Assembly: GCA_023663185.1 (NCBI GenBank)
Contig: JAMPHY010000001.1
Coordinates: forward strand, 376,994 to 440,993
Origin: Clostridiales bacterium
GTDB lineage: Bacteria > Bacillota > Clostridia > Lachnospirales > Lachnospiraceae
Length of the DNA: 64,000 nt
Reading direction: 5' to 3'
Positions 50,831 to 57,910 of the stretch are shown one piece after another (positions within the stretch are counted from its first letter, which is position 1; each line of letters starts with the position of its first letter). The notes beneath the pieces are model-generated. The model was not told the origin of the DNA, searched no databases, and worked only from the letters and a program-made list of their open reading frames with translations. The translations under genes and the position numbers were made by a program.

Positions 50831-51280
50831 TTATAAAAGCTTATCCAATTCTTCGCCCAATTTAGCTTTTAATATTTCCAATTCTTCATCAGTAGGATTA
50901 TATTTTTTGTCAGTCAATTCCGCTCCAAGCTGCCAGACAGGTCCCGCAGCAGGCGTGTCGCCGCTCCTTCTGGGGTGTATATGCCAGTGCATATGCAAGC
51001 CTTCGCCGACGCCAAGCAGCGAATAATTCAGCTTTTCCGGTTGGAACGCATTATACACAGCCTCGGACACAACTGCCATTTCATGAAGAAATTCGTCTCT
51101 GTAACGGGGTTCTAATTCATGCAGTTCATAGGCATGTTGTTTGCAAAGAAACAGGCTATATCCTTTTATCCTTTGCTGGTCGCCTATCACAACATATCCT
51201 GTGTTGAGTTCGCGCACAAAATACGGATTTTTATTTTCTTTTATTAATGCTATCCTTCTGCAAATCAGACAATTATCCAT
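50831..51280 (-). CDS. HIT-family hydrolase
   Basis: 149 residues. The catalytic His triad is in 'HMHWHIHPR'. The N-terminal 'CLICRR' could bind zinc. HIT proteins split nucleotide phosphoramidates or dinucleotides. Its start overlaps the end of the TenpIN-like gene by eight bases, so both share one mRNA. Confidence 0.88.
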   Translation of the reverse strand: MDNCLICRRIALIKENKNPYFVRELNTGYVVIGDQQRIKGYSLFLCKQHAYELHELEPRYRDEFLHEMAVVSEAVYNAFQPEKLNYSLLGVGEGLHMHWHIHPRRSGDTPAAGPVWQLGAELTDKKYNPTDEELEILKAKLGEELDKLL

Positions 51281-51761
51281 GCTTGCTAATCCCCAATTCT
51301 TTATGAAAATTGATTAAGCTTGATTCCCTAAACCGCGCAGTTTTCTCAACCCTATTTTTCATAGCAACCCTAATATATGATTTTACATATTCTATGGCTT
51401 CTCTTTCTATTACATCATAATTATTATGAATAGCAACAGCCTGCTTATTTGATATTCGTGGTGAATCAAACCTTAAGTATTTATCATCATTAATTACCAT
51501 AATATATCTATAATCCAATCCAGCCTTAGGTTTGCTCATACTTGGAACTGGAAAGCCTATTTTACCAAATACTCTATCAGCATTTCCTAAATTTTTTCTC
51601 AATGGAATAAGTATATTATTTTCTTTGTATTTTACACTTAAACAAAGATGTGTTCTCACATTATGTTTTGTAGCATCATCAATATCTAATACCTTTTGTA
51701 AATCAGGGTAATCTTTATAATACTCTTCCAATATGTAACAATACGACGGTTTACTACTCAT
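51273..51761 (-). CDS. TenpIN/ToxN-like type III toxin candidate
   Basis: 162 residues from ATG 51761 (GGGAGATAAA before it). The pattern 'DYPDLQKVLDIDDATKHNV', 'ENNILIPLRKNLG', 'GLDYRYIMVINDDKYLRFD', 'RISNKQAV', 'YVKSYIRVAMKNR' and 'SSLINFHKELG' resembles type III endoribonuclease toxins of the TenpIN group as I recall them. Between its promoter (51931-51959) and the gene there is an untranslated RNA of about 120 bases and an intrinsic terminator (51777-51802), the layout of type III systems. Clear antitoxin tandem repeats are not visible, so the assignment is tentative. Confidence 0.6.
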   Translation of the reverse strand: MSSKPSYCYILEEYYKDYPDLQKVLDIDDATKHNVRTHLCLSVKYKENNILIPLRKNLGNADRVFGKIGFPVPSMSKPKAGLDYRYIMVINDDKYLRFDSPRISNKQAVAIHNNYDVIEREAIEYVKSYIRVAMKNRVEKTARFRESSLINFHKELGISKHG

Positions 51762-51776
51762 TTTATCTCCCAGAAA

Positions 51777-51802
51777 AATAGGAAGCATTTCAGCTTCCTA
51801 TT
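51777..51802 (-). terminator. Leader terminator directly before the TenpIN-like gene
   Basis: AATAGGAAGC (51777-51786) and GCTTCCTATT (51793-51802) form a 10-base-pair hairpin; on the minus strand it is followed by TTTTT and then the gene's ribosome site. It would make most transcripts end before the gene. Confidence 0.75.
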
Positions 51803-51930
51803 ACAATTTTTCGATTTTGTATTAAGCCGGGTGACATCGAGAAACCCCCCGCAATATTTTCAGGTTATTTTTAGCCAGACACTCCTGAGCCATGTCTCAT
51901 AAAAGAAATCAAACAAGATTCCTCATTTAT

Positions 51931-51959
51931 ATTATATGCCGTATTTCCGAAAAAATCAA
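51931..51959 (-). promoter_or_regulatory. Promoter of the TenpIN-like leader RNA
   Basis: On the minus strand, TTGATT (51954-51959), 17 bases, TATAAT (51931-51936). The predicted RNA of about 120-150 bases contains an AGACA/TGTCT stem and a GGG...CCC stem. No coding frame. Confidence 0.75.
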
Positions 51960-52005
51960 TAAATTATTCATCACTTTTATTATTATCGGCTCTAAAGTTA
52001 TTGCC

Positions 52006-52503
52006 TTAATAGATAATGGTTTTCACCCACTCTACCATTGCGCCCTCCTTATGAATGTCTATATATTTCTTGAACAGTTCCCTGCTTTCAGCCGCCAAGA
52101 CTCCAGACGTAATTTCAGGCAGGCAAAAAGACGATTCTATATGATGTTCCTTCCAAGTTATTTTCGCCCACTTAGCTGCGCCATCAGAGAGTGCATCAAG
52201 CGAATAGTATACTTTGCCGATAAATGATGATATCGACGCTCCAAGACACATCATACATGGCTCTAAATTTGTAAAAAGCTCCATTTGCATTTTTTCTTTG
52301 GCGCTTATCTTTTTCTCGTCCAGCTCCATTAACGCTTTTAACTCTGCATGCACCAGCAGTCTTTTATCTTCGACTTCCGACGTACAGCCCTGAGAGATTA
52401 TCGTATCGTTATGAAATATTATACACGCTATCGGCAATTCATTCTTTTCCAGCGCTTTCCCAGCCAATGCAATTACAAGACTCATTTTCTCATCTACGGT
52501 CAT
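52006..52503 (-). CDS. Nucleoside deaminase
   Basis: 165 residues from ATG 52503. Zinc ligands are in 'VHAELKAL' (HAE) and 'LEPCMMCLGA' (PCxxC), the cytidine/guanine deaminase superfamily core. The C-terminus differs from TadA, so the substrate is probably a free base or nucleoside. An in-frame GTG extends the frame by ten codons (GFIGGEKID), but these codons belong to a copied peptidase fragment described at 52517-52545. Confidence 0.9.
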   Translation of the reverse strand: MTVDEKMSLVIALAGKALEKNELPIACIIFHNDTIISQGCTSEVEDKRLLVHAELKALMELDEKKISAKEKMQMELFTNLEPCMMCLGASISSFIGKVYYSLDALSDGAAKWAKITWKEHHIESSFCLPEITSGVLAAESRELFKKYIDIHKEGAMVEWVKTIIY

Positions 52504-52516
52504 ATCAATTTTTTCT

Positions 52517-52545
52517 CCGCCTATAAACCCCACGACATCGTATTA
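52517..52545 (-). pseudogene. Fragment of a peptidase E-like gene upstream of the deaminase
   Basis: The DNA encodes 'YDVVGFIGG', the same segment as 'YDVVEFIGG' in the peptidase S51-like gene at 53650-54264. TCCGCCTATAAAC-CCACGACATCGTATT is shared with about 54017-54045 apart from one base. Confidence 0.6.
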
Positions 52546-52581
52546 ATATAAGACGTTGCTTATTGGGCAGCGTCTTTGCAA

Positions 52582-53625
52582 TTATATTATATGCCGTTCT
52601 TCCGGCGTGGTACATACGCATTCTTCCCAGCCCTCTGTCTTTTCCATATAAAAAAGTAATTCTACTGACGCTGTTGTTGTATCCGGTGGAAAAGGAGTGG
52701 CAACGGCATATCCTTTCAGCAGCATGCCATGCGTACCTTTCTTCTTATCCGGCTTTAACCGCATCATAACAAAAGAGGCGCTTCCATTGTGGCTCTCCGG
52801 ATACGACTCTAAATAATCCTTAGAATAAAACTGCAGATTAATATCCCTGCTGCATTCATATTCAATTCCGATATAGCACATTCCCTTGGGGCAGTTCTGC
52901 TCAAGCGCTTCATAGTAATGCCTTTCTATCTCCTGCAGCTGTTCTTTGGTAAAACGTTCCCGGTATTTAGATTTAGCATCACTAAACTGTTTCCCCGCAT
53001 CTTCCCATACATCAATCAGCGTAACATTATTTATGTGGCACTGCACTTTTTCACCATCATGAGCCGTAAACCGGAAAGAAAGGGGTTTCCCTATTTCCAA
53101 GGTAATTGTTTTTGCCCTGTTTAACAAATGCTTCTCCCAATCCGGTCCATGTTTTACCGTAATAGGCATGTCCGGAGAATATTTGGGAAGCCGCTTAATG
53201 TTATCAATTCTTAATGTGACCAACTGCAGCCTGTCCCATTCCTCATTTTTAAGCCACTCCGGTACATTCCACCCCGCATCCATCATATCAAGGAACAGCT
53301 TAATCTCTTCATAGTTTTCAGGTATCAGGGCTCCGCCGCTGCCGCCCTGTATGCGCAGTTTCTTATTACCAATCCTAAACTCCCGGCAATGCAGATAGCT
53401 GAAACTCTTTGTTTCATGCTCTTTTAAAAGCATCCGCTGTGTACGTTTCGTTTGCAGATTACGCCTTTTTTGTTCTTCATATGGCTCTATAATGTAAAGC
53501 CTTGCATCTTCTTCCATAGTCATTCCGATGATATGGTATTTTTTCCCGTCACGCTCGATGGTTTTCCCAATCACCAGAATGTCTTTCCATTTTTTACTGA
53601 CGCCTTCCAACCATGAAAACTGCAT
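52582..53625 (-). CDS. Unknown protein, about 347 aa
   Basis: The start at 53625 is chosen because AAAGG is ten bases upstream (an ATG three codons earlier is next to the site). The protein is soluble, with mixed alpha/beta content, a 'QGGSGGALIPENYEEIKLFL' segment, and many Trp and Lys. I recognise no domain. It is preceded by a 15-base gap after the peptidase gene stop, suggesting co-transcription. Confidence 0.65.
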   Translation of the reverse strand: MQFSWLEGVSKKWKDILVIGKTIERDGKKYHIIGMTMEEDARLYIIEPYEEQKRRNLQTKRTQRMLLKEHETKSFSYLHCREFRIGNKKLRIQGGSGGALIPENYEEIKLFLDMMDAGWNVPEWLKNEEWDRLQLVTLRIDNIKRLPKYSPDMPITVKHGPDWEKHLLNRAKTITLEIGKPLSFRFTAHDGEKVQCHINNVTLIDVWEDAGKQFSDAKSKYRERFTKEQLQEIERHYYEALEQNCPKGMCYIGIEYECSRDINLQFYSKDYLESYPESHNGSASFVMMRLKPDKKKGTHGMLLKGYAVATPFPPDTTTASVELLFYMEKTEGWEECVCTTPEERHII

Positions 53626-53649
53626 ACCTGACATCCTTTCAATACAAAA

Positions 53650-54264
53650 TTATTTATCGCCACGGCATATTTCGGCAGCGTTCCCCTCAATTAAAACACC
53701 ATCGCCATCGTTTAAGCGAATCACTTCCACTGAATGTTCCTTCTCATATATCCGGCATTTTTCTTCAAAGGCGTCAAACTGCTTTAAAAACTTTTCATAA
53801 TGCGGCAAAACTTCTATATTCGTGAGATTTAGCCCGTTTAAATCTGTTAAGCCCATGAAGTTCATATCCGCAGAGTACATATTTACTAATTCTAACGTCG
53901 AACCAAATACAAACGCCGCCGCGCTCCAGCCTATCAGCACATTTTTATCCGCTACCGCTTTTAATATATCTGCCGCCTTGTGTTCCCTGATAGAATTTAG
54001 CAGATAAAAAGGATTTCCGCCTATAAACTCCACGACATCGTATTTAAGAAGGTTTTCAGCGGGCATGGTATCCAAATCCAAGATGTCGGTATGTAGATTT
54101 AACGACTTAAGCTCCGCCACGCACCTGTCCACATGATAGTTCTTTTCCTTATATTCGTTATCCGCCGTCACCACTAAAGCCGCCGTTTTGCAATTTCCGG
54201 CTCTCTTACTCATGACTTTCAATAGATTTTCGCTCGATAAACCGTTTGAACATAAAAGAAGCAT
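53650..54264 (-). CDS. Peptidase S51/dipeptidase E-like protein (type 1 amidotransferase-like fold)
   Basis: 204 residues, with GAAGGATACAAG before the ATG. Signs are 'LLLCSNGLSSENLL', 'VVEFIGGNPFYLLNSIRE' and the nucleophile elbow 'IGWSAAAFVFG' (Ser; usual family form GxSAGA). 'EVLPHYEKF' contributes the His. Family members cleave Asp-X dipeptides. The Ala in place of Gly after the Ser may change activity. Confidence 0.82.
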   Translation of the reverse strand: MLLLCSNGLSSENLLKVMSKRAGNCKTAALVVTADNEYKEKNYHVDRCVAELKSLNLHTDILDLDTMPAENLLKYDVVEFIGGNPFYLLNSIREHKAADILKAVADKNVLIGWSAAAFVFGSTLELVNMYSADMNFMGLTDLNGLNLTNIEVLPHYEKFLKQFDAFEEKCRIYEKEHSVEVIRLNDGDGVLIEGNAAEICRGDK

Positions 54265-54319
54265 CTTGTATCCTTCGGTAACTTCATTATATATTAATAT
54301 ATCAATTCCTTTTTTCCAT

Positions 54320-54925
54320 TTATATTCTATGTGAATAATAATCTAAAATTGGAACTTCTTTAGAAATCAAGTAATTACCAATACCAGTTTCTATCTGGTG
54401 CCTAAATTTATTTCCATTTTTTCCATTTTCCAACCTTCTCAATGGAAAAACCAGAAAAGAGCTTTGATCCCATTCGATAATTTTTTCATTATGACAATTT
54501 AAATAATGAAGTATAATTCCAGAAGTATTGTACTTCCAATTATAACCTAGTTTCTCATCATAATTATTTTTATCACTTGGAATATCAAAATTAACATCAT
54601 TACTACAAGCAACAACTCCCAAATGTCCTGTATTTGCGAATTTCATCCATATTATATCTCTCTTATTTGTAATAGAATATCTTTCTTTTGTAGTTTTATT
54701 AAATTCTTCTACTGAAACTTTATTTGTAAAAATTTGATTTTCAGTCTCCATAACTTCAATTCCACATGCCATAATAAATTCATTAGTCCACTTAATAATA
54801 TCTTCTTTAGCAATAGGCGGTATTCCATATTGTTCAATAGCTTTCGAAAATCTTTTAGTCTTTCCATAATGAACAGTGTTTTCAGGTCTTGTCCTATCAC
54901 TAATAAATTTCTTCACATCAATCAT
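54320..54925 (-). CDS. Unknown protein, 201 aa
   Basis: AGGGAGGTAATG precedes the ATG. The protein is soluble with many Asn, Lys and Ile and no recognised motif. Its low GC differs from the flanking genes, suggesting separate origin. Its ribosome site is supplied by a copied fragment of the VapB-like gene (54941-54972). Confidence 0.6.
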   Translation of the reverse strand: MIDVKKFISDRTRPENTVHYGKTKRFSKAIEQYGIPPIAKEDIIKWTNEFIMACGIEVMETENQIFTNKVSVEEFNKTTKERYSITNKRDIIWMKFANTGHLGVVACSNDVNFDIPSDKNNYDEKLGYNWKYNTSGIILHYLNCHNEKIIEWDQSSFLVFPLRRLENGKNGNKFRHQIETGIGNYLISKEVPILDYYSHRI

Positions 54926-54940
54926 ATGTTTTCATTACCT

Positions 54941-54972
54941 CCCTGCATGATTTGCAAAATAAGGCTTATTCC
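54941..54972 (-). pseudogene. Fragment of the VapB-like antitoxin gene
   Basis: The DNA encodes 'ISLILQIMQGG', identical to the segment of the VapB-like protein at 56239-56463 apart from the last residue. About 28 bases (CCTGCATGATTTGCAAAATA...) are shared with 56379-56407. Confidence 0.7.
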
Positions 54973-54981
54973 GGAATGCTT

Positions 54982-55662
54982 TCAGCGAATCACCTCATAA
55001 CGCAGTCTCAAATATGAATTTTCTAAAACCTCACATTTTTGCAGCTTCAATACGCCAATTTTTGATAATTCACTTTCAGACAACAAGGATTCCCCATCAA
55101 TCAGGGTAGATGTATCTTTGCCGCCAATCAAAACAGGAGCAACCACAATATCAATGAAATCTAATAACTTTTCACGAAGAAACAAGCCATTTAATGTACC
55201 CCCGCTTTGTATCGTTATTCTTTCACACCCATATTCTGATTTAAGTTTAACAAGAGCTTCTCCCAAGGATAATCTTTTTTGGTATATGATATGCAGATTG
55301 CTTTTATCTGCATCAAATGCCGGATGATTTGCATTAGACGTAATGAGTACAAAGTCTTTTGATAAGGCGCAAAAATAATGTATGGCGTTTTTGTTCAAAT
55401 GATTATTATCAATTATCACAAAAGAAACGGGCGTTTTGTCCGGCATTTCCTTTGTATTGACGCCCAATTTAGCTTGAACCCTGCCGGAATTTAGTGACCA
55501 TAAATCTGTTGTCTGCTCTATTTCGTAATATTGGTGCAATCCCTCACTAACCCCTGCAATTTTAGGGAAATCCTTATCTACATCCAAATTATCCGTTGCA
55601 CCAGTGCTTATTTTCCCATCAACAGACATTAACATAAACAATGTTGTAATTGGTCTATCCAT
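54982..55662 (-). CDS. RibD C-terminal/dihydrofolate-reductase-fold protein
   Basis: 226 residues from ATG 55662 (GGAG six bases before it). 'PITTLFMLMSVDGKISTG' is the start of a RibD_C reductase fold; 'CERITIQSGGTLNGLFLRE' and 'DIVVAPVLIGGKDTSTL' are the nucleotide-binding and C-terminal motifs. It probably uses NADPH to reduce a pterin-like or riboflavin-type substrate. Confidence 0.88.
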   Translation of the reverse strand: MDRPITTLFMLMSVDGKISTGATDNLDVDKDFPKIAGVSEGLHQYYEIEQTTDLWSLNSGRVQAKLGVNTKEMPDKTPVSFVIIDNNHLNKNAIHYFCALSKDFVLITSNANHPAFDADKSNLHIIYQKRLSLGEALVKLKSEYGCERITIQSGGTLNGLFLREKLLDFIDIVVAPVLIGGKDTSTLIDGESLLSESELSKIGVLKLQKCEVLENSYLRLRYEVIR

Positions 55663-55739
55663 ATATATCTCCATATGCCGATTTTTTAACATAATTATTT
55701 CACATTATAATAGCATGGCATACCACTTTTCCTTGCATC

Positions 55740-55811
55740 TAATTTGTATCCAAACTACATTGTATTACAAAAATAAGTTAATTATATTTTATATCAGTTT
55801 GCTTATTAAAA
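55740..55811. repeat. Left copy of a 70-base direct repeat
   Basis: The sequence AATTTGTATCCAAAC.. to TTTGCTTATTAAAAC matches 57163-57236 at nearly every base. It marks the left border of a duplicated segment that carries the VapBC genes and a type I locus. Confidence 0.75.
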
Positions 55812-55835
55812 CATTTCTATTACAGCAATACATTT

Positions 55836-56249
55836 CTATGAAGCTAAATAATCTTTTGGCAAAATCGCCTTTATCTCCGAAGATTTATAGTCATTTACAT
55901 CTCTTGTTACAATATATTCCGCCCCATATGCCTTTGCACATTCCATCTGCAGACAATCTTCAAAGTCTGAAAAATCTCCATTCTGTAGTCCCGAAAGCAA
56001 CTTAACTTTATCAATACCTTCTACATCAAAAATCGAACACAAGTTAGATAATGTTTCTCTCCGTTCCTTTACATTATAGTCTTTCCTTAGTATATAAAAC
56101 ATATTTGAAATAGAATGTGCCGCAATACATCCTTTAATAGTTCCCTCTACACATGCCTGAACAATCTTCAGGGCATCTTCATAAAACGGCTCTCTTGTAA
56201 GCAGATAATCAAGCAATACATTTGTATCAATCAAAATCCTATTTACCAT
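55836..56249 (-). CDS. PIN-domain toxin (VapC type)
   Basis: 137 residues. Catalytic acids are Asp8 in 'ILIDTNVLLDYLL' and the later 'DFSDFEDCLQMECAKAYG', with 'IVTRDVNDY' at the C-terminus. PIN toxins cut RNA. It overlaps the antitoxin gene by 11 bases, so the pair is one unit. Confidence 0.9.
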   Translation of the reverse strand: MVNRILIDTNVLLDYLLTREPFYEDALKIVQACVEGTIKGCIAAHSISNMFYILRKDYNVKERRETLSNLCSIFDVEGIDKVKLLSGLQNGDFSDFEDCLQMECAKAYGAEYIVTRDVNDYKSSEIKAILPKDYLAS

Positions 56250-56463
56250 ACTTTTCTTCCCTATAAGAAGCTAATTCCGCATCATAATCAGTAACAGTTC
56301 CTTTCCGGCGCAACTGCTCCAATCTTGCAAACGCTTCCTGCCTTTCTGATTGATTATCATGATACAGCCCATTCACTCCCTGCATGATTTGCAAAATAAG
56401 GCTTATTTTATCTTCCGGTATCTTTTCTAATTCCATTATCGCACTTTGTCTTAAAGCTGTCAC
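56239..56463 (-). CDS. VapB-type antitoxin
   Basis: 74 residues from GTG 56463 (CAGGAG eight bases upstream; the ATG nearer to the site is too close). It is helical with 'DKISLILQIMQGVNGL' and a C-terminal tail 'ELASYREEKYGK' that would occupy the toxin active site. Part of it has been copied to 54941-54972. Confidence 0.8.
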   Translation of the reverse strand: MTALRQSAIMELEKIPEDKISLILQIMQGVNGLYHDNQSERQEAFARLEQLRRKGTVTDYDAELASYREEKYGK

Positions 56464-56636
56464 AAAAATCATCTCCTGCCTTTATATTTTACTACCATAT
56501 TTATATTATACTCCAATAAAGAGTTCATAACAAACAAAACTTTAATTTTTGCTCCATTTTCCATCTAAAAAATTTACATCCAGAACCGCATTATATTACA
56601 ATTAAGAGTTGATTTAATTCCGTTTTTACAATCTAC

Positions 56637-56665
56637 TTGAATAAAACAACAAAGTATGCTATATT
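56637..56665 (+). promoter_or_regulatory. Antitoxin RNA promoter, type I locus 1
   Basis: TTGAAT (56637-56642), 17 bases, TATATT (56660-56665). It is nearly the same as the promoter at 57446-57474. Confidence 0.7.
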
Positions 56666-56671
56666 ATACAT

Positions 56672-56764
56672 ATAAAGAAAACAACCGCCCACAAGGTGGT
56701 TGACCTGACAAAAATGACAGAATTGCCATCCTCGCTACAGCCAAGTATACAAGGGTGGTTTTTC
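56672..56764 (+). ncRNA. Type I antitoxin RNA, locus 1 (orphan)
   Basis: Starts AAACAACCGCCCACAAGGTGG with a CAACC/GGTTG hairpin, and ends in the terminator CCATCCT/AGGGTGG plus T-run. The DNA opposite it, which should encode the toxin, has lost all but the toxin's last nine codons. Confidence 0.68.
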
Positions 56765-56769
56765 TGTGC

Positions 56770-56885
56770 CTATCGCTAAGACTTGAAAAACGCTACTGAC
56801 TAATCAAAACGATTAAAGTCAACACTTTGCAGTGACGCGATTGTTTCCGTACCCTGATTTTAGCATAAATCTAATCGTAGGACAA
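56770..56885 (-). pseudogene. Gutted toxin gene of type I locus 1
   Basis: The toxin promoter (TTGTCC at 56880-56885, TAAAAT at 56857-56862, 17 bases apart) and the final codons LTLIVLISQ and stop are kept. The ribosome site and first 18 codons are missing, apparently by deletion between GGTCA direct repeats when compared with the intact locus at 57598-57780. Confidence 0.7.
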
Positions 56886-57034
56886 TCACTTTAGCAAAAA
56901 TCATCATCATAGATACGTCTGTTAAATCCATACATTCCCCCGCAGAACTCTAAGAAAAAATTTGTATCCAGCTGTATCCAAAAGAATCCAATTAGAAGCG
57001 GCTTCAATGGGAGTCGCTTATAGGCAAAAAACGA
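56886..57034. other. Gene-free stretch with TTGTATCCA repeats
   Basis: Two copies of the motif TTGTATCCA or TGTATCCAA lie here (about 56962 and 56974), and more at 55743 and 57150-57176. They may be the end of a lost integrase gene. The stretch 56464-57227 holds no intact gene. Confidence 0.4.
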
Positions 57035-57070
57035 GCGGGAAGCCGCTAACCATGACTTCCCGCATTTTTT
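57035..57070. terminator. Intrinsic terminator
   Basis: GCGGGAAG (57035-57042) pairs with CTTCCCGC (57056-57063), and ATTTTTT follows. There is no gene directly upstream, so it is a relic of the lost gene. Confidence 0.75.
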
Positions 57071-57072
57071 AA

Positions 57073-57095
57073 TAGTAGCGAGAGGGGGACTTGAA
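57073..57095 (-). other. tRNA 3'-end fragment, possible attachment site remnant
   Basis: On the minus strand, TTCAAGTCCCCCTCTCGCTA resembles the T-loop and acceptor end of a clostridial tRNA gene, for example a Leu tRNA. The rest of a tRNA is absent. Integrating elements often copy such an end as their att core. Confidence 0.4.
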
Positions 57096-57162
57096 TTGCT
57101 ATTGCAAAATGAAAATCCAGTAAAGAAAGGAGTTTCCGCACATCGTCATGCCTTTGTATCCA

Positions 57163-57236
57163 ATTTGTATCCAAAACCACATTGTATTACAAAAATAAGT
57201 TAATTATATTTTGTATCAGTTTGCTTATTAAAACCT
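57163..57236. repeat. Right copy of the 70-base direct repeat
   Basis: It matches 55740-55811. The segment that follows is a shortened second copy of the VapB end plus type I locus. Confidence 0.75.
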
Positions 57237-57392
57237 TATCGCATCACTAGCAAAGGGATGCATCTGCTCAAACTCAGATGCTTCAGCACTGATTTCTTCT
57301 GGCGTCTTTATATCAAAATATTCTCTTTGCCACTTAGTATAATCAAATTTTTCTTCCCTATAAGAAGCTTCATCCTTATATTTTACTATCAT
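57228..57392 (-). CDS. Hybrid small protein, 54 aa, with VapB-derived piece
   Basis: The start at ATG 57392 is chosen over an upstream TTG; the ribosome site is weak. The first third includes 'EASYREEK', matching the VapB tail (LASYREEK). The remainder 'FDYTKWQREYFDIKTPEEIS' resembles the C-terminus of small antitoxins. It appears to have formed by deletion between two parts of a duplicated antitoxin gene. It may not be expressed. Confidence 0.45.
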   Translation of the reverse strand: MIVKYKDEASYREEKFDYTKWQREYFDIKTPEEISAEASEFEQMHPFASDAIRF

Positions 57393-57445
57393 ATTTATAT
57401 TATACTCCAATAAAAAGTTGATTTAATTTCGTTTTTATAATCTAC

Positions 57446-57474
57446 TTGAATAATCCCATAAAATATGCTATATT
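57446..57474 (+). promoter_or_regulatory. Antitoxin RNA promoter, type I locus 2
   Basis: TTGAAT (57446-57451), 17 bases, TATATT (57469-57474). Confidence 0.72.
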
Positions 57475-57480
57475 ATATCC

Positions 57481-57575
57481 ATAAAGGAAACAACCGCCCA
57501 CAAGGTGGTTGACCTAAGTAAAAATGATAGAAACTCCACCCTTTCTACCGACCAAGTATACAAGGGTGGTTTTTC
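57481..57575 (+). ncRNA. Type I antitoxin RNA, locus 2
   Basis: Nearly the same as the locus 1 RNA at both ends. The terminator CCACCCTT/AAGGGTGG plus T5 ends it at about 57575. It converges on the toxin gene, whose stop codon is at 57598. Confidence 0.72.
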
Positions 57576-57597
57576 TATCTAAAAAGTAAGAAAAACG

Positions 57598-57681
57598 CTA
57601 CTGACTAATCAAAACGATTAAGGTCAGCAATGCAAGAATGAACATCCCAAAAGCCATAAGGTCTCTGAAACTAAACTTCAT
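57598..57681 (-). CDS. Holin-like type I toxin, 27 aa, intact copy
   Basis: GGGAGGTGG lies before the ATG. The peptide 'MKFSFRDLMAFGMFILALLT' continues with a hydrophobic helix and ends in ISQ. It has the size and pattern of the holin-like toxin family. The opposing RNA gene overlaps its mRNA 3' end. Confidence 0.8.
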   Translation of the reverse strand: MKFSFRDLMAFGMFILALLTLIVLISQ

Positions 57682-57751
57682 CCGCACCACCTCCCATCTT
57701 ATGTAATAGGAGGTCAACACCTTGCAGTGACACGATTGTTTCCATATCCCG

Positions 57752-57780
57752 ATTTTAGCATAAATTTAATTGCCAGACAA
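57752..57780 (-). promoter_or_regulatory. Promoter of the type I toxin, locus 2
   Basis: On the minus strand, TTGTCT (57775-57780), 17 bases, TAAAAT (57752-57757). The leader is about 65 bases and contains a GACCTCC segment complementary to the toxin's ribosome site (GGGAGGT), which could block translation. Confidence 0.7.
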
Positions 57781-57910
57781 TCACTTTAACAAAATTTATC
57801 ATCATTGGTATGTTGATAGAATCTGTACATTCCCCCGCAAAACTATACCCCACACAGCAAAACAGACTCGCCAGAGCATCCGCTCCGAAACGAGTCTGTC
57901 TATCTGCCAA

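Noticed and set aside
57073-57095. Complete tRNA gene
   Set aside because: Only the T-arm and acceptor-like end is present; the anticodon and D arms are missing.
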